A stretch of DNA of 39,389 nucleotides from Bacteroidota bacterium (GCA_018266845.1 JAFDZO010000040.1:1-39389); one strand, 5' to 3'; positions 1 through 6,512 are shown, counted from the stretch's first letter. The notes: a model not told the origin generated them from the sequence alone. Numbers and translations are program-made.

Positions 1-35
1 AGGGCTGTTAAGTTCTAATTTGTAATTGTAAAATC

Positions 36-154
36 TTGGTTCTCATTCCCAAACTCTGTTTGGGAATGCATTGTTTGCGAAACTCTGTTTCGCAGTGAAA
101 CGGAGTTTCACGCATTATTTCCGTCCCAAACAGGAGTTTGGGACGGAGAACCAA
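36..154. repeat. Fold-back intergenic repeat with four consecutive palindromes
   Basis: The ends are inverted: TTGGTTCTC at 36-44 matches GAGAACCAA at 146-154. Inside are four short palindromes in a row: 48-64, 77-93, 95-111 and 123-144, each of the form N-AAAC-loop-GTTT-N'. The first and last also resemble each other as inverted copies. The stretch has no convincing coding frame. It looks like a mobile or expanding intergenic repeat rather than a terminator, because no T-run follows. Confidence 0.7.
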
Positions 155-162
155 AATAGTTT

Positions 163-187
163 CCCCTCTCCTTGATAAGGAGAGGGG
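163..187. repeat. Short perfect inverted repeat (CCCCTCTCC type)
   Basis: An 11-bp perfect stem (163-173 with 177-187) encloses a 3-nt loop and is followed by a GGGGTGAGG tail. A similar G-run/C-run inverted repeat sits at 38405-38506, so this is probably one family scattered between genes. Confidence 0.6.
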
Positions 188-246
188 TCAGGGGTGAGGT
201 CAGTTGTAAAGTTTGATAACTATATACCAGTCGGGACAAGAACAAA

Positions 247-350
247 AATTCCTCCCTTGAGGGAGGTGCCGAGTAAAACGAGGCGGAGGGTGTTCTCCCA
301 AACACCCCTCCCTTTCGCTTCGCGAAAGTACTCCCCTCAAGGGGAGAATT
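247..350. repeat. Intergenic repeat with terminal inverted repeats and nested palindromes
   Basis: The ends are near-inverted copies: AATTCCTCCCTTGAGG at 247-262, and CTCCCCTCAAGGGGAGAATT at 331-350, which reads as its complement. Each end is itself a palindrome. Nested inside are GGAGGGTGTT (285-294) opposite AACACCCCTCC (301-311), and a palindrome TTTCGC-loop-GCGAAA at 313-327. With the two preceding elements it fills the gene-free stretch 1-406. I see nothing else there. Confidence 0.65.
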
Positions 351-406
351 AAAATTTGTCAAAGACTTGTATTTGCAAGAAGTGGGCTTTCGCTTTTTAT
401 TATTCT

Positions 407-1195
407 TTAATAATAAACAATACATCCACTCGCCTGCAACCCCTCTATCCACTTAGGTAATTCCAAATTCTCATTCCATCTCAAATCAAGTTTTCTCAAA
501 TTGGGCAATTCATGTATGCCGTCAGGTAAAGAGGTAAGTTTATTATTCCTTAAATCCAGATATTGAAGGGTTTTTAAATTAGAAATATTTTCAGGAAGAA
601 AGGAGAGATTATTGTTTCTCAAATTTAATTCCAAAAGATTAGTCAGCGAGCAGATGCTTTCAGGCAGGGAAGTGATTTTATTATCTTCTAAAATTAATTT
701 TTGCAGATTGGATAGATTTCCTATCTCATTAGGAAGAGATGTTAAATGATTTTTATTCAGATGAATTTCTTTTAAGCTGTGCAGCTTTGTAAATTCATCA
801 GGGAGATTTTTTAAAAAATTATCATAAGCGCGAAACTCAATTAAGCTTTCAAGATTTCCTATATACGCGGGCAGCTTTTCTATTTTATTATAACAGATAT
901 TCAGATAGAATAAATTTGGCAAATCGCCGATTGCATCGGGAAGCCCGGTTAGCTCAAGATAGCTTAGGTATAAAAATTTTAAGTTCTTTAATTCTTTTAT
1001 TGAATCGGGAATGTGCTGAACAGGATTATGAGTAATATCAAAAATTTCAAGATTGGAAAGAAAGTTTAAATCTTCGGGCAATGACTGAAGTCCTGTATTA
1101 TCAAAGCACAATAATTGAAGATTTTCCGTTTCGTAAACTTCTTTCGGGAAAGTTTTAAGGTCAATATCTTTGTAATATAAAGTAATTCTTTTCAT
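407..1195 (-). CDS. Leucine-rich-repeat protein
   Basis: The product is about 262 residues, made almost entirely of 23-residue leucine-rich repeats with the pattern LxxLxxLxLxxNxLxxLPxxI. Roughly nine copies run from near residue 15 to the end. LRR solenoids bind protein partners, and nothing here says which. There is no signal peptide, membrane segment or extra catalytic domain, so a soluble cytoplasmic protein is most likely. An ATG 14 codons further upstream (1237) would add a hydrophobic stretch lying in a degenerate intergenic repeat. I prefer the ATG at 1195, which starts MKRITLYYKDI. It is the last gene before the left repeat cluster, and no terminator of its own is clear. Confidence 0.8.
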   Translation of the reverse strand: MKRITLYYKDIDLKTFPKEVYETENLQLLCFDNTGLQSLPEDLNFLSNLEIFDITHNPVQHIPDSIKELKNLKFLYLSYLELTGLPDAIGDLPNLFYLNICYNKIEKLPAYIGNLESLIEFRAYDNFLKNLPDEFTKLHSLKEIHLNKNHLTSLPNEIGNLSNLQKLILEDNKITSLPESICSLTNLLELNLRNNNLSFLPENISNLKTLQYLDLRNNKLTSLPDGIHELPNLRKLDLRWNENLELPKWIEGLQASGCIVYY

Positions 1196-1205
1196 AAAAA
1201 TTTTT

Positions 1206-1292
1206 AACACTAAATCACAAAATACTCTAAATAACACAAAACTTTAATCTTTAATTTAGTGCAGTTTTGTGCTGTTGGTGTTTTAGTGGTGA
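1206..1292. repeat. Degenerate inverted intergenic repeat (CACTAAA...CACAAAACT family)
   Basis: CACTAAAtCAC and AACACAAAACT on the left are mirrored by AGTTTTGTGCT and GTGTTTTAGTG on the right (about 1260-1290). The match is imperfect. It lies between the LRR gene start and the tRNA-Cys terminator, so it forms part of the LRR upstream region. Confidence 0.4.
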
Positions 1293-1304
1293 AAATATAA
1301 AAAC

Positions 1305-1337
1305 AAAAAAGGTTATCCTGAAATTCAGAATAACCTT
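1305..1337 (-). terminator. Intrinsic terminator after tRNA-Cys
   Basis: On the minus strand AAGGTTAT (1337-1330) pairs with ATAACCTT (1316-1309), and the stem extends inward through CTGAA/TTCAG. A T-run (1310-1305) follows. It lies about 10 nt beyond the tRNA 3' end. Confidence 0.75.
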
Positions 1338-1345
1338 GTGTTTTG

Positions 1346-1419
1346 AGGCGTGGATCAGATTCGAACTGATGAATGAGAGTTTTGCAGACTCTTCCCTTAA
1401 GCCACTTGGGTACCACGCC
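1346..1419 (-). tRNA. tRNA-Cys (anticodon GCA)
   Basis: The 74-nt cloverleaf folds fully. The acceptor stem is GGCGTGG/CCACGCC and the T arm is ATCAG-TTCGAAT-CTGAT. The anticodon stem is AGAGT/ACTCT with loop CTGCAAA, giving anticodon GCA. The discriminator is U73, as expected for Cys. CCA is not encoded. It lies downstream of tRNA-Gly on the same strand, with a hairpin between them. Confidence 0.96.
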
Positions 1420-1435
1420 GAAAATGTATTATGTA

Positions 1436-1469
1436 AAAGAAAAAAGCTGTCCGCTAGTTGAACAGCTTT
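1436..1469 (-). terminator. Hairpin with T-run between tRNA-Gly and tRNA-Cys
   Basis: On the minus strand AAAGCTGT (1469-1462) pairs with ACAGCTTT (1450-1443), with an 11-nt loop. TTTTTTCTTTT-like sequence follows. It starts a few nt after tRNA-Gly and looks like an intrinsic terminator. No good separate promoter for tRNA-Cys is visible, so it may be leaky or act as a processing site. Confidence 0.65.
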
Positions 1470-1471
1470 AG

Positions 1472-1544
<73 letters not shown>

Positions 1545-1551
1545 AGAATTA

Positions 1552-1582
1552 ACAATATATCACACTTCGTTTTTTTATTCAA
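1552..1582 (-). promoter_or_regulatory. Probable promoter of the tRNA-Gly gene
   Basis: Read on the minus strand, TTG (1582-1580) is followed after exactly 20 bp by TATATTGT (1559-1552). This is a partial match to the Bacteroidota -7 box TAnnTTTG. Transcription would start just before the tRNA 5' end at 1544. Confidence 0.45.
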
Positions 1583-1610
1583 GTCTATTTAAGGGCAATG
1601 ATTTTTTTTC

Positions 1611-1890
1611 TCATCACACGACAAAAATTTTTCTTAAAAAACTAAATTTAACCGCAAAGATGCAAAGTTTTTGGCAAAGCACGCAAAAAATATAAAATAT
1701 TTTTCCTAGATATCTTAAACATAAAACTAATTGCGATTTAAAGTCAGTTTGGGTTAAACAATTTCGAGTTTGAGAAATCATATTTTGAGTTCGTTTTTAA
1801 GGTCTTTGCGAACTTTGCTGTCATATTTTGCGTTCTTTGCGGTTAAATACATATTTACAAGTATAAAATTTTTTTTGTCGTGTGGTGAAG
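1611..1890. repeat. Fold-back (MITE-like) element of about 280 bp
   Basis: The left arm (about 1611-1690) carries TCATCACACGACAAAAA, then TTTAACCGCAAAGA, GCAAAG and CGCAAAA. The right arm (about 1801-1890) carries the same words in the same order as its reverse complement: TTTTTGTCGTGTGGTGA preceded by TCTTTGCGGTTAAA and CTTTGC. The centre, about 110 bp, is AT-rich and has no coding frame. No transposase is present, so any movement would need one supplied from elsewhere. Confidence 0.6.
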
Positions 1891-1966
1891 ATTTTTTTTT
1901 GAAATATTAATCGGAACTATAAGAGATATTTCCAATAAAATTTCTGTCAACAAAATTTTTCGAACT

Positions 1967-2013
1967 CGTTACGACGCGGAATTTATCCCGATAAAATCGG
2001 GAGCTTCGTAACG
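1967..2013. repeat. Nested palindrome CGTTACGA...TCGTAACG with inner CCCGAT-AAA-ATCGGG
   Basis: The outer 8-bp arms (1967-1974 and 2006-2013) enclose an inner 6-bp hairpin (1987-1992 with 1996-2001). The composition is GC-richer than its surroundings, and no T-run follows. It is probably another intergenic palindromic repeat. Confidence 0.55.
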
Positions 2014-2178
2014 CATATGTCAATACAGTTTCCAAAAAATTTTCCTATATATAGTAATAGGTAACTTTGTATTTGAAAATTGTTTTCAAATTACTAACTT
2101 TAGAAAGCTCTTTTCAAATACTTCAAACTATACGGAAATTTGAAATTTTTGAATATTGATATAACAGTAATTTAATGG

Positions 2179-2204
2179 AAAACTTACGAGGGGGCGTAAG
2201 TTTT
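2179..2204 (+). other. 10-bp hairpin with AGGGGG loop
   Basis: AAAACTTACG (2179-2188) pairs perfectly with CGTAAGTTTT (2195-2204) around the loop AGGGGG. A second perfect hairpin, ATTTGAAAA-TTG-TTTTCAAAT, lies upstream at about 2071-2091. TAACTTTG at 2062-2069 matches the -7 box, so a short untranslated transcript of about 130 nt ending at this hairpin is conceivable. The rest of 1545-2379 shows no gene. Confidence 0.4.
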
Positions 2205-2316
2205 GGTATATGTTTTTTCAAGATTTAAGGTGTTCAAAAAGTGTCTTTTCTCTCATGAAATACTTCATATTTGAAAAAATCCGGCTTAAAAAATATGAAA
2301 AAGAGAAAAAAAGGTA

Positions 2317-2347
2317 TTTGAATTTTATATATAAATGTTTAGTTTTG
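2317..2347 (+). promoter_or_regulatory. Promoter of the repeat-peptide/radical-SAM operon
   Basis: TTTG at 2317-2320 and TAGTTTTG at 2340-2347 are 19 bp apart. This is an exact match to the Bacteroidota housekeeping promoter (TTTG, then TAnnTTTG). Transcription would start near 2353, leaving a leader of about 27 nt before the ATG at 2380. Confidence 0.6.
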
Positions 2348-2379
2348 TAACAGTTTTTAAATAATATCATACATAGAGA

Positions 2380-2592
2380 ATGAACGAAATTAAAACTTCA
2401 TCACACACAATTTTTCCACCGGCAGGTTCATGGGATACTACATGTGAAAAATCACATTCAATTTTTCCACCGGCAGGTTCATGGGATTCTGCAAATGAAA
2501 AATCACACTCGATTTTTCCGCCGGCAGGTTCTTGGGATAATGCAAGCGAAAAATCACACTCGATTTTCCCGCCTGCAGGTTCATGGGAATAA
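2380..2592 (+). CDS. Tandem-repeat peptide, candidate precursor for radical-SAM modification
   Basis: The product has 70 residues: a 7-residue start (MNEIKTS), then repeats at 8-24, 25-41, 42-58 and 59-70 (last one short). Each repeat is S-H-[T/S]-IFPPAGSW-[D/E], and the first three end in three variable residues plus E-K. IFPPAGSW is identical in all four, yet its codons differ at third positions (F ttt/ttc, P cca/ccg and ccg/cct, S tca/tct), which argues for selection on the peptide. The three spacer residues (TTC, SAN, NAS) change freely. There is no signal peptide, membrane segment or classical long leader, and only one cysteine. It has its own promoter, and a terminator separates it from the enzymes, as in many RiPP operons. 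The family is not recognised. A precursor role is inferred from repeats and neighbours; a small structural or binding protein is the alternative. Confidence 0.8.
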   Translation: MNEIKTSSHTIFPPAGSWDTTCEKSHSIFPPAGSWDSANEKSHSIFPPAGSWDNASEKSHSIFPPAGSWE

Positions 2593-2620
2593 TGTTTCCT
2601 GAATTTACGATTTTAATTTG

Positions 2621-2656
2621 AGTCTTGAATCTGTATTACGGGTTCAAGACTTTTTT
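2621..2656 (+). terminator. Intrinsic terminator/attenuator between precursor and enzyme genes
   Basis: AGTCTTGAATC (2621-2631) pairs with GGTTCAAGACT (2641-2651), an 11-bp stem with one G-T pair and a 9-nt loop, followed by TTTTTT. It lies 28 bp after the peptide stop codon and 27 bp before the first radical-SAM gene. Partial readthrough would give much peptide mRNA and little enzyme mRNA. Confidence 0.8.
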
Positions 2657-2682
2657 ATTTAACATTCCTATTTTAAATTACT

Positions 2683-3909
2683 TTGGATAGAAAAGAATTA
2701 ATAAAGCTTAAATGCGATTTGCTCATTAACGGTGTTCGTTTGAACGAATTGCGTAATGACCTGTTTGAAACTCAGGGCTGGGATAAAGAACGGGCTATGT
2801 GTTTTCTTCCTGCGGAATTAAAATTGCCGCTGGAAGTTTTTGTGCAGATTAGAGAAAACCCGGAGGCAAATTTCCGGTTAAGAATATTTGAGGATAAATT
2901 ATTTATTCAGGATAAGGCAAATAATAAAATTTGCCCGGCTGATTTTGTTTCGCTTCCGCCTTTTTCTAAAAATTTTACAAACGACTTAACGCCGTTTGAA
3001 AAAATTGTGGTTTATAACGGAACGTGTAACCTGAATTTTACATGGAACTATTACTGCGATTACTTCCGTACAAAGCAGGAATGCAAGTTCTGCAATCTTA
3101 CTCCCGCGCAGGATTTTTATCCAGAAGAAAATATTTCCAATGCCAGAAAAAATGCTAAACAGGTTGCAGATGTGATTGCTGCTGCAAAGCAGTATCATCC
3201 TGACCCGAAATCAATTTTAACACGCGGAACGCCGCCCGAAAAACAGGGGCTTGGCGGAACAATTCAAATTCTTGAAGAGCTTGCCGAAAGATTTCCTTAT
3301 AAAAATGACAGGGAAAGAACGAAAGTTTTAATGACAATTTCCCCGACAAAAAATATTGATGATGTAAAACTCGTTTACGATTTAGGGCTTCATAGCATTT
3401 CATATAATTTTGAAGTGTTTGATAAAGGATATTGGAAAGCTATTGTGCCGGGTAAGGATTCGTTCATTGGTAGAGAGTTGTGGGAAGAATCATTAATCAA
3501 AGCTGTTGATTACTATGGACCCGGAAGAGTTTTTTCCGCTATGATTGCGGGTCTTGAACCAAGACAATCATTGCTTGAAGGTGTCGAGTGGTGCGCCGAT
3601 AGAGGAATTGTTCCAATCGTTGTGCCTTTCTCTCCTGAAACCGGAAGCGCATTTGAAGGATTCCGTTCACCCACTTACAAATGGATGATGGAAACACATT
3701 TAATGGCTGCGGATATTATGCTGAAAAAACTTCCTTTTCTTGGAACTGAAGAATATTGGAAAGAAGATGCTCCGATTTGCGCAGAGTGCTTCACAGGCGG
3801 ATTTATCTATGACATTGTAAAAGAAAATGCAGGTCTTACTGATTATCATTCCGGCAATAAATTGTCCAACGAAAAATTAATTTTGGAATCTGAAGAAGTC
3901 ATTAAATAA
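2683..3909 (+). CDS. Radical-SAM protein with CX8CX2C motif (first of a pair)
   Basis: The product has 408 residues. An N-terminal region of about 110 residues precedes a cysteine cluster. C125, C134 and C137 form CX8CX2C, in the context ECKFCN, instead of the usual CX3CX2C for the [4Fe-4S]-SAM cluster. Barrel-like motifs follow: LTRGT near 179, TISPTKN near 218 and AGLEP at 289-293. A C-terminal CxxC (C366, C369) could hold a second cluster. It is clearly paralogous to the product of 4584-5813. The start is TTG: a stop codon lies three codons upstream, and the first 20 residues align with the paralogue from its own ATG. It is followed 11 bp later by the PaiB-like gene. Substrate and reaction are not known. 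The repeat peptide upstream is the obvious candidate substrate. I do not recognise the subfamily. Confidence 0.85.
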   Translation: MDRKELIKLKCDLLINGVRLNELRNDLFETQGWDKERAMCFLPAELKLPLEVFVQIRENPEANFRLRIFEDKLFIQDKANNKICPADFVSLPPFSKNFTNDLTPFEKIVVYNGTCNLNFTWNYYCDYFRTKQECKFCNLTPAQDFYPEENISNARKNAKQVADVIAAAKQYHPDPKSILTRGTPPEKQGLGGTIQILEELAERFPYKNDRERTKVLMTISPTKNIDDVKLVYDLGLHSISYNFEVFDKGYWKAIVPGKDSFIGRELWEESLIKAVDYYGPGRVFSAMIAGLEPRQSLLEGVEWCADRGIVPIVVPFSPETGSAFEGFRSPTYKWMMETHLMAADIMLKKLPFLGTEEYWKEDAPICAECFTGGFIYDIVKENAGLTDYHSGNKLSNEKLILESEEVIK

Positions 3910-3920
3910 AATTTTTTATA

Positions 3921-4571
3921 ATGTACGATCTCCCATATCACAAAGCAAAAGATGAACAGGATATTAAAGATTTTATAGCAAAATATCCGTTTGCTTTTTT
4001 AACAGGATGCGATTCGGAAAATAAACCGGTGGCGACACAGATTCCTGTTTTCATTGAAGAAAAAGACGGCAGAAAAATTTTAAGAGGTCACCTTATGAAA
4101 AACACTGACCATCACAAGGCTTTTCTTCAAAATGAAAATGTTCTGGCAGTTTTTACAGGGCATAGCACCTACGTTAGCGGTACTTGGTATAAAAATCCAT
4201 ACACGCCATCGACGTGGAATTTCATGAGTGTTCATGCAAAAGGCGTAATCAAATTTTTAGATGATGAAGCAATAGTTGATGCGCTTAGAATGGTATCTCT
4301 TCATTTCGAAAAATATAATCGCGAATCTACAACTATATATGATAATCTGCCTTCAGAATTTACAGCAAGATTGATGAAGGCGATAGTTGCTTTTGAAATT
4401 GAAATTAAAGAGCTTGATACTGTCTTCAAATTAAGTCAGGACAGGGATGAGGAAAGCTATAAAAATATAATCGGGCGATTGAGAGAGCAGGGTGATGAAT
4501 CAGGGCAAGTGATTGCTTCTGAAATGGAAAAAAGAATCAATCTGGTGTTCCCCGAGTTAAATCAAGGATAA
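3921..4571 (+). CDS. PaiB-like FMN-binding split-barrel protein
   Basis: The product has 216 residues matching the FMN_bind_2/PaiB family. Visible are YPFAFLTG (22-29), RGHLMKNTDHH (55-65), VLAVFTGHSTYVSGTWY (74-90), STWNFMSVHAKG (97-108) and, in the C-terminal helix region, KLSQDRDEES (170-179). The family binds flavin. Bacillus PaiB was described as a regulator, but many members are probably oxidoreductases. It sits between two paralogous radical-SAM genes with gaps of 11 and 12 bp, so all three are almost certainly co-transcribed. In that position it could be an electron donor or a tailoring flavoenzyme rather than a regulator; this is inference. Confidence 0.87.
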   Translation: MYDLPYHKAKDEQDIKDFIAKYPFAFLTGCDSENKPVATQIPVFIEEKDGRKILRGHLMKNTDHHKAFLQNENVLAVFTGHSTYVSGTWYKNPYTPSTWNFMSVHAKGVIKFLDDEAIVDALRMVSLHFEKYNRESTTIYDNLPSEFTARLMKAIVAFEIEIKELDTVFKLSQDRDEESYKNIIGRLREQGDESGQVIASEMEKRINLVFPELNQG

Positions 4572-4583
4572 TTCTAAACAACA

Positions 4584-5813
4584 ATGACCTTAGACGAAGC
4601 AATAAGATTAAAAACAGAACTGCTTATAGAAGGACTTACGCTTTCCGATGAAGCGATGACTACTGTAGGGCAGGGAGGAATGGAAAAAGTATTCTGGGTA
4701 TTTGAAATGACTCAGGCAACTCATAAAGGCACAGGAGACGGTTCGCGCCCGCTGCCGAATGATATGCTTTTGCCATATGACTTGTATGCAGATGTTAGAT
4801 ATAGCCCAAAGTCTCCCTTTAAAGTTCATAAGAGCGGTGATGCAGTAATTCTTTTAAAGAACGGAATTGAAATCTGCGAAGTGAGATGGCCTAACCGTCC
4901 CGATTACTATGATAAAAAAACTCGCAGCGGTGAGTGGATGAAAAAAGTAGCTTCAATGAGAGGGGACTGCGGTCTTCGTGTGTGCTTTGATAATGCGTGC
5001 AATTATTTTGCAAAAAAAGAGCAGTGCAAGTTTTGTAATATAGTCCCTGCAAGGCAGAGAAACAGAGACCATGTAGTAACAACTAAAGAAGCGGAGGATA
5101 TTTACGATGTAGTAAAAGAGGCAATAATAGATAATCCAGTCTGCTCACACCTTGCTATGACGGCAGGCGCAGCCAAAGATGACGGTCTTGGAAACCTTCC
5201 TCAGATTTTGGAAAAGCTAAAACCTCTCCTTGCTCAAAAATATTTTCCGATTGTAACAGCAATAACTGCTACACGAAACATAGAAGAGACACAGTACTTA
5301 TGCTCAACAGGAATAAGTTCAGTTGCGTTCAATCTTGAAATATGGGATGAGAAAATTTTTAATGAAATCTGTCCGGGAAAAACAAGACGAGTAGGACGAG
5401 ATAGATGGATACAATCACTAAAGGAAGCAAGAGATTTATTAAAGCCTGCAAGAGCATTAAGCTCATTTGTTGTAGGGCTTGAGCCGATGGAATCTGTTTT
5501 AGAAGGAATAAACTACCTTTCTTCGGAAGGAATATTTCCTATAATGAGTCCATTTATACCAATGGTGGGGACTGACTACGAAGGCAAAGAAGCTCCAAGC
5601 GTTGACTGGGTTTGGGAAGTTCACGAAAAAGCTACCGATATTATTTATAAAAATCTGCCAGACGCATTTTGTGATGAAATCTGGGACGGCGATATTGGCA
5701 TTTGTCCCTCGTGCACAACAACGAAATTATTTTTTGATTTTATGAGAAGGGTAGTGCCGAGAGATAATCCTAGAAGAGTTATGTCGCCTGAAAGTGTCAG
5801 CGCGATTGCTTAG
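4584..5813 (+). CDS. Radical-SAM protein with CX8CX2C motif (second of a pair)
   Basis: The product has 409 residues, colinear with the product of 2683-3909. Shared features are the N-terminal LK-x-[ED]-LLI start, an N-terminal domain of about 130 residues, C139/C148/C151 as CX8CX2C (EQCKFCN), ITATRN near 227, VGLEP at 297-301, and a C-terminal CxxC at 374/377. Two extra cysteines (C129, C134) precede the motif. The N-terminal domain differs from its partner, with a longer insert near 45-60, so the two probably act on different sites or steps. The start is ATG. It is the last gene of the operon and a strong terminator follows at 5842. I do not recognise the subfamily or its substrate. Confidence 0.85.
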   Translation: MTLDEAIRLKTELLIEGLTLSDEAMTTVGQGGMEKVFWVFEMTQATHKGTGDGSRPLPNDMLLPYDLYADVRYSPKSPFKVHKSGDAVILLKNGIEICEVRWPNRPDYYDKKTRSGEWMKKVASMRGDCGLRVCFDNACNYFAKKEQCKFCNIVPARQRNRDHVVTTKEAEDIYDVVKEAIIDNPVCSHLAMTAGAAKDDGLGNLPQILEKLKPLLAQKYFPIVTAITATRNIEETQYLCSTGISSVAFNLEIWDEKIFNEICPGKTRRVGRDRWIQSLKEARDLLKPARALSSFVVGLEPMESVLEGINYLSSEGIFPIMSPFIPMVGTDYEGKEAPSVDWVWEVHEKATDIIYKNLPDAFCDEIWDGDIGICPSCTTTKLFFDFMRRVVPRDNPRRVMSPESVSAIA

Positions 5814-5841
5814 TTTTTCATAAAAAAGGCAATACAATTTC

Positions 5842-5881
5842 AGACCTGTTAGGTTTTTAATCCTGACAGGTCTTTCTTTTT
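5842..5881 (+). terminator. Terminator of the radical-SAM operon
   Basis: AGACCTGTTAGG (5842-5853) pairs with CCTGACAGGTCT (5862-5873), 12 bp with one G-T pair and an 8-nt loop, then TTTCTTTTT. It lies 28 bp past the stop codon of the second radical-SAM gene. Confidence 0.85.
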
Positions 5882-5915
5882 ATAAAAAATCCAATATTTT
5901 ATATTTTAATTTCAG

Positions 5916-5946
5916 TTGATAGAGTTGAAACTTTTTAATAAGTTTT
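5916..5946 (+). promoter_or_regulatory. Candidate promoter of the DoxX-family gene
   Basis: TTG at 5916-5918 is followed after 20 bp by TAAGTTTT (5939-5946), one base off TAnnTTTG. The spacing equals that of the rRNA and other promoters here. It overlaps the alternative TTG start at 5945, favouring translation from the ATG at 5963. Confidence 0.35.
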
Positions 5947-5962
5947 GACATATAAATTTTAT

Positions 5963-6481
5963 ATGAGACTATTCTTTAAAGCAAGAGGCGATGCCTCTTT
6001 CGGATTATTATTAATCCGCCTTACACTTGGCGGAATTTTTTTAGTTGCTGGAGCATCAAAGCTTTTACATCTTGAGGAATTTATTAAAGCTGTAAAAGGA
6101 ATGGGCGTTCTGCCCGAAAACATTGCGTTTATTTTCGGATTCATCCTTCCTTTTATTGAAGTCATTTTCGGCGCGTTATATATCATAGGCTTTTTTACAC
6201 CGATAACTTCGTTTGTGCTTTCGATGCTTCTTGTGAGTTTTCTAATCACTCTAAAGAATGATGCTGAAATACCTTTCACATATAACTGGGTTTTTCTTGC
6301 CTGCACACTTTGCACAATGTTTTCCGGCGCGGGGTTAATTTCATTCGACGCAATGCTGGACAAAAAGAAAAAAACGATTTCAATACAAACTCCTCCAGTG
6401 AAATCTCCAATTGTAGAGGAGAAAAAAATTCAGATAATCGAGCCGATTGAAATTAAAGAAGAGAAGATAGATATACACTAA
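5963..6481 (+). CDS. DoxX-family integral membrane protein
   Basis: The product has about 172 residues with four predicted membrane helices: near LLLIRLTLGGIFLVAGASKL, FIFGFILPFIEVIFGALYII, ITSFVLSMLLVSFLITL and WVFLACTLCTMFSGAG. The first carries the typical DoxX G-x-x-F-x-x-[AG]-x-x-K signature. A hydrophilic C-terminal tail of about 45 residues, rich in K, E, I and P, faces one side. DoxX/MauE-like proteins take part in quinone or thiol redox chemistry in some systems; the role here is unknown. I start at the ATG at 5963. A TTG at 5945 would add six residues but lies in the presumed promoter. It is a single gene between two transcription units. Confidence 0.8.
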   Translation: MRLFFKARGDASFGLLLIRLTLGGIFLVAGASKLLHLEEFIKAVKGMGVLPENIAFIFGFILPFIEVIFGALYIIGFFTPITSFVLSMLLVSFLITLKNDAEIPFTYNWVFLACTLCTMFSGAGLISFDAMLDKKKKTISIQTPPVKSPIVEEKKIQIIEPIEIKEEKIDIH

Positions 6482-6512
6482 TTACCCGTCAAATTTCATT
6501 TATTTTACTGTA

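Noticed and set aside
108..452. Open frame on the minus strand through the left repeat cluster
   Set aside because: It runs across three palindromic repeat elements, and its translation looks like repeat-derived peptide without family features.
2401..2592. Regular 51-bp direct repeats, CRISPR-like at first sight
   Set aside because: The repeats are adjacent with no unrelated spacers, lie in one open frame, and differ by silent codon changes; there are no cas genes.
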